DNA from: Mesorhizobium norvegicum | GTDB taxonomy: Bacteria; Pseudomonadota; Alphaproteobacteria; Rhizobiales; Rhizobiaceae | DNA: 64,000 nt | Assembly: GCF_004919685.1 (NCBI RefSeq) | Contig: NZ_SMYZ01000073.1 | Location: forward strand, 1-64,000 | Reading direction: 5' to 3' | Part shown: positions 1 through 9,352 of the stretch, in pieces | Position numbering within the stretch: position 1 is the stretch's first letter | Layout of the letters: every line of letters starts with the position of its first letter | The notes under the pieces: generated by a model | What the model was told of the DNA's origin: nothing | The model's input: the letters and a program-made list of their open reading frames with translations, nothing else | Databases searched by the model: none | Position numbers and translations under genes: made by a program

Positions 1-208
1 TCGCCCGCCGGCTCCCGACTGTTTGAGGAGAGGGAGCCGATGAGACGTGATTGGAATGGACATCCACCGCACCTTTGCGGACGTGGTGGTTTGGGAAGAT
101 GGCCGGCTGCGCCATCACGGACGGGTCGACATGACCCGCTCGGGACTGGAAGGGTTCGGCCGCAGTTTGCGACGGACCAGCGCCCTGCCCGAGATCGTAG
201 CCGTCGAA
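1..208 (+). mobile_element. IS110-family 5' remnant
   Basis: The first ~60 codons read from position 47 (IGMDIHRTFADVVVWEDG..., then ...GLEGFGRSL) match the N-terminal DEDD region of IS110 transposases, including the first catalytic Asp in GMDIH. The natural start, ATG at 40, is out of frame with this reading by a small indel. The IS sequence stops near 205-210, where the frame continues into an unrelated metallophosphoesterase. The rest of the transposase is absent, so this is a dead fragment. Its left side is outside the window. Confidence 0.6.
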
Positions 209-610
209 ACAGCCAGGTTTTCCTGGAAAACCGCTCCACTGCATCTGCTGTATGGTGACGACAGCGCGGCGGCGTTTGAAGCGTTGCTTCCACCGGCACA
301 TCTGCAGCGCCAGACCTTGCTGCGAATTGCCGTGTCTGGCCGGGTGCGGTTAAGTGGGCGAACCGCCCTTCAAGCGGCGATCGCGGCAGCCGCGCCCGAC
401 TTCGCTTATCTGGAGCTGGACGGGGACGGGCTCGCGACCGACTGCGAAAGTGGCGACTTGGATCGGATCGACCGCTCTGGTGCCCTTCGCGAGGCAGCGC
501 AGGCACTGTTGGATGAAAGCGCCGACGAAAGGCGGTCGACTGTCGAACGCGACATATCGCGAGAAGCACTGGTTCGGCTGTTCAGCTATTGCGAGGCGAT
601 GGGATCATGA
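47..610 (+). pseudogene. metallophosphoesterase 3' fragment (SbcD/YhaO-like), fused to an IS110 remnant
   Basis: From about residue 55 of this open frame the sequence resembles the C-terminal accessory domain of DNA-repair metallophosphoesterases of the SbcD/YhaO type: a GDD-containing strand, then LLRIAVSGRVRLSGR, and an end in ALVRLFSYCEAMGS. The catalytic phosphoesterase domain, normally some 250 residues, is missing, so the product cannot be a nuclease. The stop overlaps the next gene's ATG (ATGA at 607-610), as expected for a nuclease-ATPase operon. The family call rests on the C-terminal fragment and on the neighbouring SMC-like ATPase. The 5' end was replaced by the IS110 fragment. Confidence 0.55.
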
Positions 611-3240
611 AACTTACAGCCCTTCGGCTCCACAACGTCAAACGGTTCGCTGGGCAAGGCGTCGCCATCGAGAACATAGGCGACGGCGTCAACGAGCTTT
701 GCGCAGTCAATGAATTCGGCAAATCAACCTTCTTCGAAGCACTCCATGCACTCTTTTTCCAGTCCCACACCGGGACGCCCGAAGGCGTAAGACTGCTGCG
801 GCCTTATAATGGGGGCAATCCGGTGGTGGAGGCCGACATTACCACTTCAGAAGGACGATATCGGCTTACCAAGCAGTTTTATGGAGGCAAGCTGGCCAAC
901 GTTGTCGACCTCGATCGGGGGCGACTGTTGGCTCAAGCGGACGAGGCCGAAGCGTTTATCGGCAAACTAATCCACGGCGGAACCGCAGGACCGGCAGGAT
1001 TGCTCTGGGTTCGCCAAGGGGTCACCGGCCTCGAAAAGCGCAGCAAAAGCGAGGAGGATGGCGAAAAACGCGTGCGCGAAAGCCTACTATCCTCGGTTCA
1101 GGGGGAAGTTGAGGCCCTGACCGGCGGACGACGCATGGCCGAAATCACCGCAGCGTGCGAGGAAGAACTCTATAGCCTGGTCACGTCAACGCTGCGTCCC
1201 AAGAGTGGTGGTCTCTATGCGGCAGCGCTCGACGAGCGTGACAAGCTGCTGAAAGACGAGCAGCGTCTCAGCGCCGAAGTCACCGGTCTGCGCGATGCGC
1301 TCGACAAGCGGCGCATGGCGTTGGCGCGTCTGTCTGAGCTTGAAAACCCCGAAGAAGGCGCCACCCGGCGGGAAGCCATCTCGGCCGCGGAAGCCGCAGT
1401 CGAGGCCGCCAAATCGCACAGCGAAGCCTTGAAAGCCGCCGAGGCGGAAGCTGCCCTTGCCGCAATTCACCACGACGCGGCGCAGCACGCCCTCGATAGT
1501 TTTCGGACCGCGCTCAAACGAGCCACGGATTTGCGCCAGCAGTCGATTATTGCGCAGCATCGCCGCACTGAGGTTCTCGATCGTCGCGCTTCAGCCATCA
1601 CCGAAAACGAACAGGCGATGGCCGAGGTTCAAGCAGCTGAACTGGAAGAGCGCGAAGCTCGCGAATTGCTCGCGCGGCTGGATGCGACCCTTCTGGCGCG
1701 TGACGCTGCCGAACAACTGGCCGGCTCGGACAACCGGTTGAAACAAGCCGAAGTCGCCAGAACCCAGATCGAAGATGGAGAGGCAGCACTGGCGATGCTG
1801 GCGGTGCCGGAACAGGCTGTCGAGCAACTGCAGGCGCTCGAAATCGAGATCGCCAGCCTTCGTGCAGCTCACCTGGCAACCCTGCCGACGCTATGCATGG
1901 AATACCGGGACGCCGCCGCCGATTTGGTGACGATCGATGCCAAGCCCTTGCCCCATGCAGAAGACCAAAGCTTTGCTGGCACCGTGCGCCTGGATATTGC
2001 CGGCATCTGAGCCTTGACCCTGCGATCGAATCGGCCGCAGCAGGCCGACCGGACCATCGAAGACGCCGAAGCGAAGCACCGCAGCCTACTTGCGTCCCTC
2101 GGTGTCGACAGCCTCAGGACGGCACGCCAGCGCCTGGTGGAAGCGCGCGACAAGGCTACCGAACTGGGCTTGGCGCGTCAGCGACTTGCCGATCTCGCGC
2201 CTAAGGGGATACAGCAATTGCACGAGGAGCTTGCTCGTCTGAGTGCCCTCGGGGCCGGGGACCTCGAACTCAAAGTCGATCCGCAACAGATCCGGCAGCA
2301 TCATGCCGCAACCGAGCAGCGTGTGGCGACAACACGCAACAGCGTGCGCGAGGCCTTGCCTTTGCGCAGCCATGCCGACGGGGCTGTCATGGCCGCGGAG
2401 ACGGCTTATGTCACCATCCAGGCGGAACTAACCAGCCTCGAGGTCATATTGGGGCCTGAAGCAACGCGCGAGGAAAAGGAGCGCTTGCTGCTTACCGAGG
2501 CCACCGCACGACAAACTCTGCGCGAAGCCGCCGAAATGCGCGCTGCGCCCCTGCGCGATGGCGCTCACGATCTCACCAGCGCCGAGGCCGTTCTGCGCCG
2601 TGCCCGCTCGGTTCAGGATGCCGCCACTCAGGAGGCAGGTCAGTTGCGTGTGACTCTTGCAGATCTCAATGGCCATATTCGCACTCGGTCCGACGACGCG
2701 GTGGAAGAAGCTTGGCGCGAGGCCAGGGAAAAATTGGAAGTAGCTGAAGAGCGAGTGGGACGCTTCGAAATCGAAAAGGCCGTTCTCGACCGGCTGCGCA
2801 CAACGCTGGGCGCTACGCGCTCGGCGGCACGCGATCTATATCTTAAGCCGGTCATGTCCGAGCTGCGGCCGCTGCTCAGACTGTTATTCGACGACATCTC
2901 CATAGTGTTCGATGAGAATACACTGTTGCCGCAGACCGTTCATCGCAATGGTCAAGACGAGGATGTCGATAGGTTGAGTGGCGGCATGCGAGAACAGCTT
3001 TCGGTTCTGACCCGTCTGGCCTTCGCCCGTTTGCTTGCCCGCGACGGCCGACCCACACCGGTTATCCTGGATGACGCTTTGGTTTATTCCGATGACGACC
3101 GCATCGAGCGCATGTTCGACGCTTTGCATCGTCAATCACACGATCAGCAGATTCTCGTTTTCTCCTGCCGCCAACGCGCGTTCGCAAAACTCGGCGGTAA
3201 CATTTTGCAGATGAGCGACTGGCAACCGGGTCGGTCATAA
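607..3240 (+). pseudogene. SMC/Rad50-like AAA ATPase (YhaN type), interrupted at 2008
   Basis: Partner ATPase of the upstream nuclease, in the family that processes DNA ends. The N-terminus has a Walker A-like segment (NEFGKSTFFEA, about residues 38-48). A long coiled coil rich in Ala, Glu and Arg fills the middle. The C-terminus has the ABC signature LSGGMREQ and Walker B VILDDALVYSD. An in-frame TGA at 2008-2010 splits it into about 467 and 408 residues. Around 2011-2050 the +3 frame reads LSLDPAIESAAAGRP, which looks like the true sequence. This suggests two compensating indels, the first creating the stop. Without the interruption the protein would be about 875 residues, normal for the family. 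It is probably non-functional. Confidence 0.65.
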
Positions 3241-3261
3241 GCGGAGATCGCGCAGCCGCAG

Positions 3262-3639
3262 CTAGGGCGACGGCAGATCGTATCGTGTTACGATTGCAAT
3301 GCCGTTTTCGATCTCGATTTCGATAACCTCATTAATCAGGAATTCCTCTGGGCCAAGATCCTCGAGGAGAGCATCGAAGAGCTCTCTCTGTTTTTCAGGC
3401 CCGACCTGAGGGACGACGATGATCAGGCCGGCGTGAACCGGTTCTTTGGCATAGAGCTTCCTGAAGTCCTTAGCATTGTTGGTGACGAAGGTGAAATCCT
3501 CATCGATAATGAGGGGCATGAGGTCCCAGTCGGTTTCGCCGCTTAGCCCAAGCCAGTTGACGTGGTTTGCTTCATGTCCGCGTTCTTGGGCTACCGCAAC
3601 CAGAGACGTGTGCAGGCACTCATCGATCAGAAACCTCAC
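3262..3639 (-). CDS. DUF5615 PIN-like protein (putative toxin)
   Basis: 125 residues. The N-terminus MRFLIDECLH has the Asp-Glu of the first acidic cluster. LIIDEDFTFVTNNAKDFRKLY carries the later acidic residues of PIN-like DUF5615 proteins, which are paired with DUF433 proteins and are thought to be RNase toxins. It lies 4 bp downstream of the DUF433 gene on the same strand, so the two are co-transcribed and probably translationally linked. The toxin role follows from family context and has not been shown here. No lesion is visible. Confidence 0.75.
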   Translation of the reverse strand: MRFLIDECLHTSLVAVAQERGHEANHVNWLGLSGETDWDLMPLIIDEDFTFVTNNAKDFRKLYAKEPVHAGLIIVVPQVGPEKQRELFDALLEDLGPEEFLINEVIEIEIENGIAIVTRYDLPSP

Positions 3640-3643
3640 GAGG

Positions 3644-4294
3644 TCACACGCGTCTCGACCTAGCCGACGGACGTGGGTCGCCCTTCAAGACCACGCGCTT
3701 CGACGACTTTATTTTCACGCCCTGCTCGACCAGCTTCTTAGGCCGCCCACGAACTGGGTGCGCGGCGACCCACATCCTGGCGAGTTCAATCACGCGCGGC
3801 GTTAGCTTCGGATATCCCTCCAGAACCTCCGCTTCATCTGCGCCCTGCGCTAGCATCGTCGTGATCATACGAACAGGGATGCGGGTTCCTTTGAAGACAG
3901 GCTCTCCACCCATCACCCCTTTAACGCGGCCGATGGCGGCCTCCGCTTCATCAAGATCCACGATGCGCGCTTTGAGCTGTTTACGTGCCTCGGCGACGTC
4001 GACGATCAGCAGGTCGTCGGCCCTTACGGTCTTGGCCCTTGGGGCAGCTTTGATTTCCTCGAACAGGCGGTAGCGACGATCAGCGGGCAATGTCGCACCC
4101 ACGCCATACCAAAGCTTGAGCCGCAGCAAATCCTCGCCGGTCAATGCCCGTCGGACGATCCCACCGATGGGCCGAGCAGTGCTTGGCACAGTATCGACAA
4201 TGCGTTTGTCGATCGCATTGTGCACGGCCTTGATTCCTATCCCGCTGACGGCGGCTGCCTCTGCGGGAGTGTAGATGCGAGCAAGTGCGCCCAT
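3644..4294 (-). CDS. DUF433 protein (putative antitoxin)
   Basis: 216 residues. The C-terminal half (VMGGEPVFKGTRIPVRMITTMLAQGADEAEVLEGYPKLT) is the DUF433 fold, a short helical domain typical of antitoxins paired with DUF5615. The N-terminal ~100 residues contain a probable MerR/HTH-like segment (YTPAEAAAVSGIGIKAVHNAID) that could bind DNA. I chose the ATG at 4294 because an AAGGAG site lies 7 bases upstream and the HTH begins there. An inverted repeat sits over the ribosome binding site and start, which suggests autoregulation. The toxin gene follows after 4 bp. Confidence 0.75.
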   Translation of the reverse strand: MGALARIYTPAEAAAVSGIGIKAVHNAIDKRIVDTVPSTARPIGGIVRRALTGEDLLRLKLWYGVGATLPADRRYRLFEEIKAAPRAKTVRADDLLIVDVAEARKQLKARIVDLDEAEAAIGRVKGVMGGEPVFKGTRIPVRMITTMLAQGADEAEVLEGYPKLTPRVIELARMWVAAHPVRGRPKKLVEQGVKIKSSKRVVLKGDPRPSARSRRV

Positions 4295-4319
4295 TATTCT
4301 TCTCCTTGTAAAGAATAAT
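4293..4319 (-). promoter_or_regulatory. inverted repeat over the start of the DUF433 gene
   Basis: Perfect 9-bp arms (ATTATTCTT at 4293-4301, AAGAATAAT at 4311-4319) are separated by 9 bp. The repeat covers the Shine-Dalgarno sequence and the start codon. It may be an operator for the antitoxin or an mRNA hairpin that hides the start. Confidence 0.5.
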
Positions 4320-4894
4320 ATAGGCCGTTTGACCCCCTCCGTAAAGGCACGCGTCTTTGGAATGACGGCGGTTAGCAAAGGCGGTGGTGAGCCAAGAGGC
4401 CTCACAAACCCGTGAGGCTCGAGATGGCAGACTCGGCGCAGTATAATTGTGCTAACTGTCGAATTTGCAGTTGGCGACAAACGACACACGAGTTCGTCGC
4501 TGGCTTTTAACTCTGCGAAAGGCGCGTCTTCGAGCGCTTTGAAACCCTTCCCCCAACGGGATCGGGACCATCTGCAGGCCATCTGTATCAAGCTTTGGAC
4601 CAAAACCGTTTCCAAAGAGATCGGCGCTTTGTCGTGTTCCTCTTGAGCTCACAACGGTCTCGCCTACGTCGCTCACGAGCGTTCTCTCTGGGGGTCTCAA
4701 GTTGGGCTTGCCCGTGGCCACGAATTTTTGGGCGGCAGCGGTGCACAGGCCGCATACCGCTGCTTGACGCCGCTGATCGGATCAATGTCCGAAATTTGCC
4801 TACGAATTTCGGACATAGGGGCCTTGGCGCCAGATTGGCTATGGAAAAGCGGGACGCACCCGCAAAGCACAGCCATAGCGTCGCTCGCGCCGAG
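4320..4894. other. intergenic stretch with a lox-like inverted repeat
   Basis: No convincing coding sequence lies in these 575 bases. The notable feature is the 12-8-12 inverted repeat at 4785-4816, listed separately. Confidence 0.5.
4785..4816. repeat. 12-bp inverted repeat with 8-bp spacer (possible recombination site)
   Basis: ATGTCCGAAATT (4785-4796) and AATTTCGGACAT (4805-4816) are perfect inverted arms around an asymmetric 8-bp centre, TGCCTACG. This geometry resembles tyrosine-recombinase core sites such as loxP or dif. It lies 80 bp beyond the ScpB stop codon. No T-run follows on either strand, so a rho-independent terminator is unlikely. Confidence 0.55.
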
Positions 4895-5626
4895 CTATTC
4901 CTCCATATCGGCTCCGGCGTTCGCGTAGGCGCCAGCCAACTCTTGCATGATGTCACCCGCCAACAGCTTTTCCTTGCTGAGTAGGCCGGCGTCTTCCAGC
5001 GCCTCGAAATCCGGCAGGTCGCGCAGCGTGTCGAGCCCGAACTCGAGCAGGAATTCTTTTGTCGTCACGTAGGTGTAGGGCGCGCCCGCCGTCGGGCTAC
5101 GCGGACCGGAAGCGATCAGGCCGGCACCGCGCAGATGACCAATAAAATCGCGACTGATCTCCTTTCCGAAGAAAGACGACAACTCGGCACGGGTGATCGG
5201 CTGGAAGTAGCCGATGCACATCAGCACGAGCACCTCTGACTGCGTGAGGTCTACAGCACGCTCGCTACCGCCGACCGCACAGCGGATGGCGTCGGCATAG
5301 GCCGGCCGGGTCAGGTGCTTCCAGCCACCGGCGACGGCGACGAGGTCATAGGGTCGACCGCGCAGCTCCTCGCGGATGTCGTCGATCAAAAGGTCGATGC
5401 TGCAGCTCTTGCTGACGACCCGCGCAAGCACCTCACGTGTCACCGGTTCGCTGGCTGCAAAGATCGTTGCCTCGACGCGCTGCATCCATTCGCGCCAGCG
5501 CGCTTCCGGCGGTAGATGATCCAGCTCCCGGTCAAACAGCTGGTCAGCTGATCGCCGTTCGCCCGATCGACGCTCATCTGACCGGCTCCCACCTCGCCTG
5601 CGCACTGGCTCCGCCATGGTCGTCAC
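4895..5626 (-). CDS. scpB: ScpB-like segregation/condensation protein, copy 1
   Basis: 243 residues. The core carries the tandem winged-helix ScpB pattern: VEATIFAASEPVTREVLARVV, then LLIDDIREELRGRPYDLVAVAGGWKHLTRPAYADAIR, then SEVLVLMCIGYFQPITRAELSSFFGKEIS and FIGHLRGAGLIASGPRSPTAGAPYTYVTTKEFLLEFGL. ScpB normally binds SMC through ScpA in chromosome condensation, but no smc or scpA gene is present here. The start GTG at 5626 overlaps the DUF1403 stop (GTGA); ATG at 5617 is an alternative. The frame is intact, unlike copy 2 at 17.7-18.5 kb. It was probably co-transcribed with DUF1403 and may act in plasmid rather than chromosome maintenance (inference). Confidence 0.85.
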   Translation of the reverse strand: MTTMAEPVRRRGGSRSDERRSGERRSADQLFDRELDHLPPEARWREWMQRVEATIFAASEPVTREVLARVVSKSCSIDLLIDDIREELRGRPYDLVAVAGGWKHLTRPAYADAIRCAVGGSERAVDLTQSEVLVLMCIGYFQPITRAELSSFFGKEISRDFIGHLRGAGLIASGPRSPTAGAPYTYVTTKEFLLEFGLDTLRDLPDFEALEDAGLLSKEKLLAGDIMQELAGAYANAGADMEE

Positions 5627-6562
5627 AGCCCGTAGATGCGGAAGGTGGGGCGGCCCGACAGCTCGCGCACGGCACCGAGTTCGACCAACCGGTCGAACAG
5701 GCGGCGCAGGCCGCGATCGCTTATGCCTGCGATCCTTTCCGAGGCTACGACCGCATCATCGGACAGGAGCTTGTCGACGACAGCGCCCGCTGCCTTGGCC
5801 CTGAGTTTTGGCGCAACGGCAAGCAGCCGGTCCGCGCGGCGCTCGAGCTCGGCGGAAAGATCAATGCCGCGTAGCGCCGCGCGTGCCTGCGCGGCAAGCA
5901 GGTTTTTGGCACGCTCAGGATCTGTCGCAAGGCCTGTCGTCACAGAGCTGCCTGCCGATCGACGCGGGCGACCGCTTCTGCCCACGATCGCTTCGGCGCC
6001 CAGCAGCGGCACCGCATGTGCCCAACCCAGCCTTTGCGCCAGCAGGGCATCGGCGAGCCAGGTCCCGACGGCGCGCGCAAAGCCGTAGTGTTCGGCGGCC
6101 GTGAACGCGCCGGTCAGCATGCCGATCGTTCCGATGCCCGCGGAAAGCTGCCGAAGATCGTCCGCCAGGTCGCTGACTGCGTCGTCGTCGCGGCGCAGAC
6201 CGAGGTCATCCAGCGCCGCGCCGATGCTGGCCTCGGTCAGCAGTTTCTCCACAGGCGTGCCGGCCAGCCGGCGCCAAGCCAGCAGCATCGATCCGGCGGG
6301 ACCGACGGACAAAAATTCGCCCGGTCGCGTGAGCAGCACGGCGTGCGCCGGCCCATCGCTCCTGCCGGCGGACCACTGCATCGAGCGCGCCGATGACGGC
6401 ACCTGCAACGAGCGCGATATCCTCAACGTCTTTGCCCGCCACGGTTTGCGCATCGGCGACGGCGCGGCGCAGCCAGGTCGGGACGAGGACCGCCGGCGTG
6501 GCGATTGGCGCTCCAGGGAGCGAGCCAGGGTGGCGCGAGAGGGATTGGGGCCGCAGAATCAT
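5623..6562 (-). pseudogene. DUF1403 family protein, copy 1, with internal deletion
   Basis: Comparison with the intact copy at 16692-17717 shows the same protein. The N-terminus MILRPQSLSRH...LRRAVADAQTVAGKDVEDIALVAGAVIGALDAVVRRQERWAGA ends near 6350, and a second frame continues from HAVLLTRPGEFLSVGPAG to the stop. About 83 bp present in copy 2 (its 16913-16997) are missing here, which removes roughly 28 residues and shifts the frame. DUF1403 has no known function. The gene overlaps scpB copy 1 by 4 nt. A downstream reinitiated fragment of up to 276 residues is possible but unlikely to work. Confidence 0.75.
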
Positions 6563-6644
6563 CGAAAGCACGATGAATCATGGCGGCGCTTTTGGCAACA
6601 GAATTGGATAAAAAGCGCTGCGCTTGTCGGCACAATAAAACGAA

Positions 6645-6660
6645 CGATAATGCATTATCG
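6645..6660. promoter_or_regulatory. 16-bp palindrome upstream of DUF1403 copy 1
   Basis: CGATAATGCATTATCG is a perfect palindrome, preceded by AACGAA. The same half-sites, with a 3-bp insert, occur upstream of DUF1403 copy 2 at 16594-16612. It lies about 85 bp from the DUF1403 start and 300 bp from the divergent recombinase. It may be an operator or a recombinase binding site. Confidence 0.6.
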
Positions 6661-6960
6661 GACGTATGGCGCTAGCCTGCCAGAATCATGTTCCTGTTCA
6701 CCCCAGATCGCTGGAAAAGCCCGCAAACGCACGCTTTTGCGGCGCTTGCTCGTCCTGGTTCAGCAGATTCTCGCACTGGTGCTGTGGACGGATCGGCCCA
6801 GATGACTGGATTCTGGCGCCTCGCCGCGGCAATTGTGCGTTCGCTCGCTGTCATCGAGACCGACCATTGCCGGCCGCGTGCGCTGCTCAGTCTCATCCAA
6901 AGTGAATCATCCTAATGGATACGAATCCACCAACTCATTGAACACGCATTTGGCAGTCTC

Positions 6961-7802
6961 ATGAAAAACGGTCAGCCGACACCCGCCAAAATCGACCTCC
7001 CGCGTGCCGACCATCTGGATGGCGATCTCCCCGATATCGTCGACATGGTCATGGAAATGGGCTCCTCAACGTCGCCAGCGCGTCTGGAAGCCCTCGTCGA
7101 GACCGCGACCGCCTACGCGAAGGCCGCCAGCTCCGAGAATACGCGAGACGCCTACGCCAAGGAATGGCGGCATTTCACCAGTTGGTGCCGTCGGGACGGG
7201 TTCGATCCGCTGCCGCCTTCGAGCCAGGTCATCGGTCTCTACATCGGTGCCTGCGCTGCCGGCGATCCGAAACGCGGCCTGCCATCGCTCTCCGTCGCGA
7301 CGATCGAGCGGCGCCTCACCGGTCTCGCCTGGAACTTTACCAGCGCGGGTTTGCGCTCGACCGCGCCGATCGCCGCATCGCCGCCGTGCTCGCAGGCATC
7401 CGCCGCAAGCACGCAAAACCGCCGCGGCAGAAGGAAGCCGTGGCGCATCCGCCCAGACTTGCCCGGTCGCCGCGCTCGAGAGCTGGATCCGTTTTGGCCG
7501 CATCGCCAGAGGCCCTCTCTTCCGCCGCATCTTCAAGGACAACAAGACCGTCGACGTCGAACGTCTCTCCGACAAGCATGTCGCCCGCCCTGGCCGCCGG
7601 CGTCCGCTCCGATCTTACGGAAGGGGAGCGCGCGCTGCTGTTCTCAGGGCACTCGCTGCGCGGCGGCCTTGCCTCTTCGGCCGACATCGAGGAGCGCTAC
7701 GTACAGAAGCATCTCGGCCATGCCTCGGCCGAGATGACCCGCAAATATCAGCGCCGACGCGATCGGTTCCGGACCAACCTTACCAAGGCGTCGGGGCTCT
7801 GA
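6961..7802 (+). pseudogene. tyrosine recombinase, copy 1, decayed
   Basis: This is the paralogue of the intact recombinase at 14551-15696. The N-terminal core-binding domain is recognisable (ASSENTRDAYAKEWRHFTSWCRRDGFDPLPP). A frameshift near 7355 follows. Then about 245 bp, equivalent to 86 residues of copy 2, are deleted between QKEAV and TCPVAALESW. This removes the first catalytic Arg region (FAGGLRRSEI in copy 2). A further small deletion occurs near 7580. The end still has HSLRGGLAS, LGHASAEMTRKYQRRRDRF and the shared C-terminus NLTKASGL. The homology to copy 2 continues past the stop (GAAAGCCCCCTCCC), so a larger segment was duplicated. Confidence 0.8.
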
Positions 7803-7991
7803 AAGCCCCCTCCCCTCAAGCGATTGAAGCCGTGAGGTGGAAACCGCGGTTCAAAATTTCAGCTTAGCGCTTCAATTGAAGTCGCGAAGTAAAACCGACA
7901 CTGTGCGGAACGTCCCGTGCGAATCTACCATCCTCGGCGCGTCGACAAATACGACCTGGCACGGTTATCAAGTGTGCGGCGCTCGCATTTC

Positions 7992-9197
7992 TCATCCTGC
8001 CATCCTCGCCGTAACGCCATTCGCCTTCAGTGCCGCCATCAGCATCGGCCCGACCGAAAACGCCCCTGCCCTGGCCTTGTCGGTCAGGACGCGCAGGTAT
8101 CCGCCGGCCGAATTGATGTGCTGTGCCCGCTGGAGGATACAGGCAATCACGATCGCAGCGGTTTCCTGGCCCATCGTATGGCAGGCCTCCTCATACGCTG
8201 ACGGCGAAACGCCCAGATATCCCCGCACTTGAGCCGCGGTTATCATGAGATCGCGCCAATTGCCGATCCCGTCGACGGCATAATCCGCAATTTCGGGGCA
8301 GGCCTTCAGCACCATCCCCAGCGGGTATGTTTTCGGCGCCTCTGCGGTCCTCGTCCTTGGCTCGACCGTCGCCCCGCTTTTCTCTAAAGCAGGTTCAAAT
8401 TCAAAAATAGAGTCGGTATTTGAATCAGATTGCTGCCGCTCATTTTGTGAGTCATTGCCGCTCGGATTCGTGGATTTCATATGAATTTCCAGCAGCTTAT
8501 CCACATCATCACGCAAGGCGGCCAGATCGGCAACGATAGGCTCAAGCTCGACTATGCAAGCTCGGCGCGGAATTGCCTCCACAACGCTGCGGAAACGCTT
8601 CCACAGGCCTCCCCAGTCGCCCGGGACCTCTTCGTCAAGGGCCGCCTCTATCAGCTTGTGGATGTCCCGGCGGTGCAAGGTGATCCGCTCGCGCATAAGC
8701 CTGAGTGCCCTGTTGTCGGCGCGAACACGCTCGGCCGCCGCTTGGAACTCGTAAGCACGGGCCAGCAGCGGCGCCAGGGAGAAGCCGAATGCCTCCTCGA
8801 TCTCCCCTCCCCTGCCCTTGCGGGCGTAACGCTTGCCGTTCGGGCTATCCCGACGGATGATCAGCCCGCAGTCGACAAGCGCGACCAGGTGCCGCCTGAG
8901 CGTGGCATCGGGCATACCATGCGCCCTGAGCGACAGCTGTGCGTTCGAGGGAAAAACGATGAGGTCGTTTTCCTCACTCAATTCGCTGTCAGGATAGAAT
9001 GATAGCAACGCATTCAGCACGGCCAGGGCACGGTCGCCGATGCCGAGAATGCTCTTGCCTTCGCAGAGGTTGCGGTAAATCTGCCACTTGTCGACGACCC
9101 TGCCCTTGGGGATTTCACGTGAATCGTTTTGCGCTGCCAGCATGGCAAGCGACATCGGCCGCCGCCCAAAGGGCGTCGTCGCAATACCCGTCTCCAT
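7992..9197 (-). CDS. repC: replication initiator RepC
   Basis: 401 residues, the usual size for RepC. The N-terminal half contains the conserved winged-helix initiator region (DKWQIYRNLCEGKSILGIGDRALAVLNALLSFYP, then SLRAHGMPDATLRRHLVALVDCGLIIRRDSPNGKRYA). The C-terminal RepC domain ends with AGGYLRVLTDKARAGAFSVGPM. RepC initiates replication in repABC plasmids, and the origin of this family lies inside repC. An AT-richer patch at about 8380-8430 is the likely unwinding region (inference). It is the third gene of the operon and is separated from repB by 155 bp encoding the regulatory antisense RNA. Confidence 0.95.
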   Translation of the reverse strand: METGIATTPFGRRPMSLAMLAAQNDSREIPKGRVVDKWQIYRNLCEGKSILGIGDRALAVLNALLSFYPDSELSEENDLIVFPSNAQLSLRAHGMPDATLRRHLVALVDCGLIIRRDSPNGKRYARKGRGGEIEEAFGFSLAPLLARAYEFQAAAERVRADNRALRLMRERITLHRRDIHKLIEAALDEEVPGDWGGLWKRFRSVVEAIPRRACIVELEPIVADLAALRDDVDKLLEIHMKSTNPSGNDSQNERQQSDSNTDSIFEFEPALEKSGATVEPRTRTAEAPKTYPLGMVLKACPEIADYAVDGIGNWRDLMITAAQVRGYLGVSPSAYEEACHTMGQETAAIVIACILQRAQHINSAGGYLRVLTDKARAGAFSVGPMLMAALKANGVTARMAG

Positions 9198-9256
9198 TTT
9201 CTTTCACCCTCTATCAGGCAAAAGAAATCTGCTCGCCGAAACGACGCCAATGACTC

Positions 9257-9285
9257 TTGACAGTGATTCGGGGAAATGCGATTCT
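9257..9285 (+). promoter_or_regulatory. promoter of the counter-transcribed RNA
   Basis: The sequence has a consensus -35 TTGACA (9257-9262), 17 bp, then GATTCT (9280-9285) as a weak -10. It sits on the strand opposite repABC, directly upstream of the antisense RNA terminator. Confidence 0.55.
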
Positions 9286-9287
9286 CA

Positions 9288-9346
9288 GCTTGCTTATGGT
9301 TGAGAAGGGCTTCCGCGACGGTGACGTTCGGGGGCCTTTTTCTTTT
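9288..9346 (+). ncRNA. counter-transcribed antisense RNA (inc alpha type)
   Basis: repABC plasmids encode a small antisense RNA between repB and repC that limits RepC synthesis and determines incompatibility. Here the 155-bp repB-repC gap holds, on the plus strand, a consensus-like promoter (9257-9285) and a GC-rich terminator hairpin with a T-run (9308-9346). This predicts an RNA of about 55-60 nt starting near 9290. Location, orientation and hairpin match the family; the exact 5' end is an estimate. Confidence 0.7.
9308..9346 (+). terminator. rho-independent terminator of the antisense RNA
   Basis: The stem GGCTTCCG (9308-9315) pairs with CGGGGGCC (9329-9336), with two G-U pairs. It is followed by TTTTTCTTTT. 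Confidence 0.7.
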
Positions 9347-9352
9347 GCGGTT

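Noticed and set aside
4895..5626. Chromosomal scpAB locus
   Set aside because: No scpA, ribosomal or other core gene is nearby, while repABC is. The ScpB is a plasmid paralogue.
7788..7813. Terminator after recombinase copy 1 (GGGGCT-CTGAA-AGCCCC)
   Set aside because: There is a 6-bp stem but no T-run, and half of it is the coding end of the recombinase. The shared AAGCCCCCTCCC is better explained by duplication.
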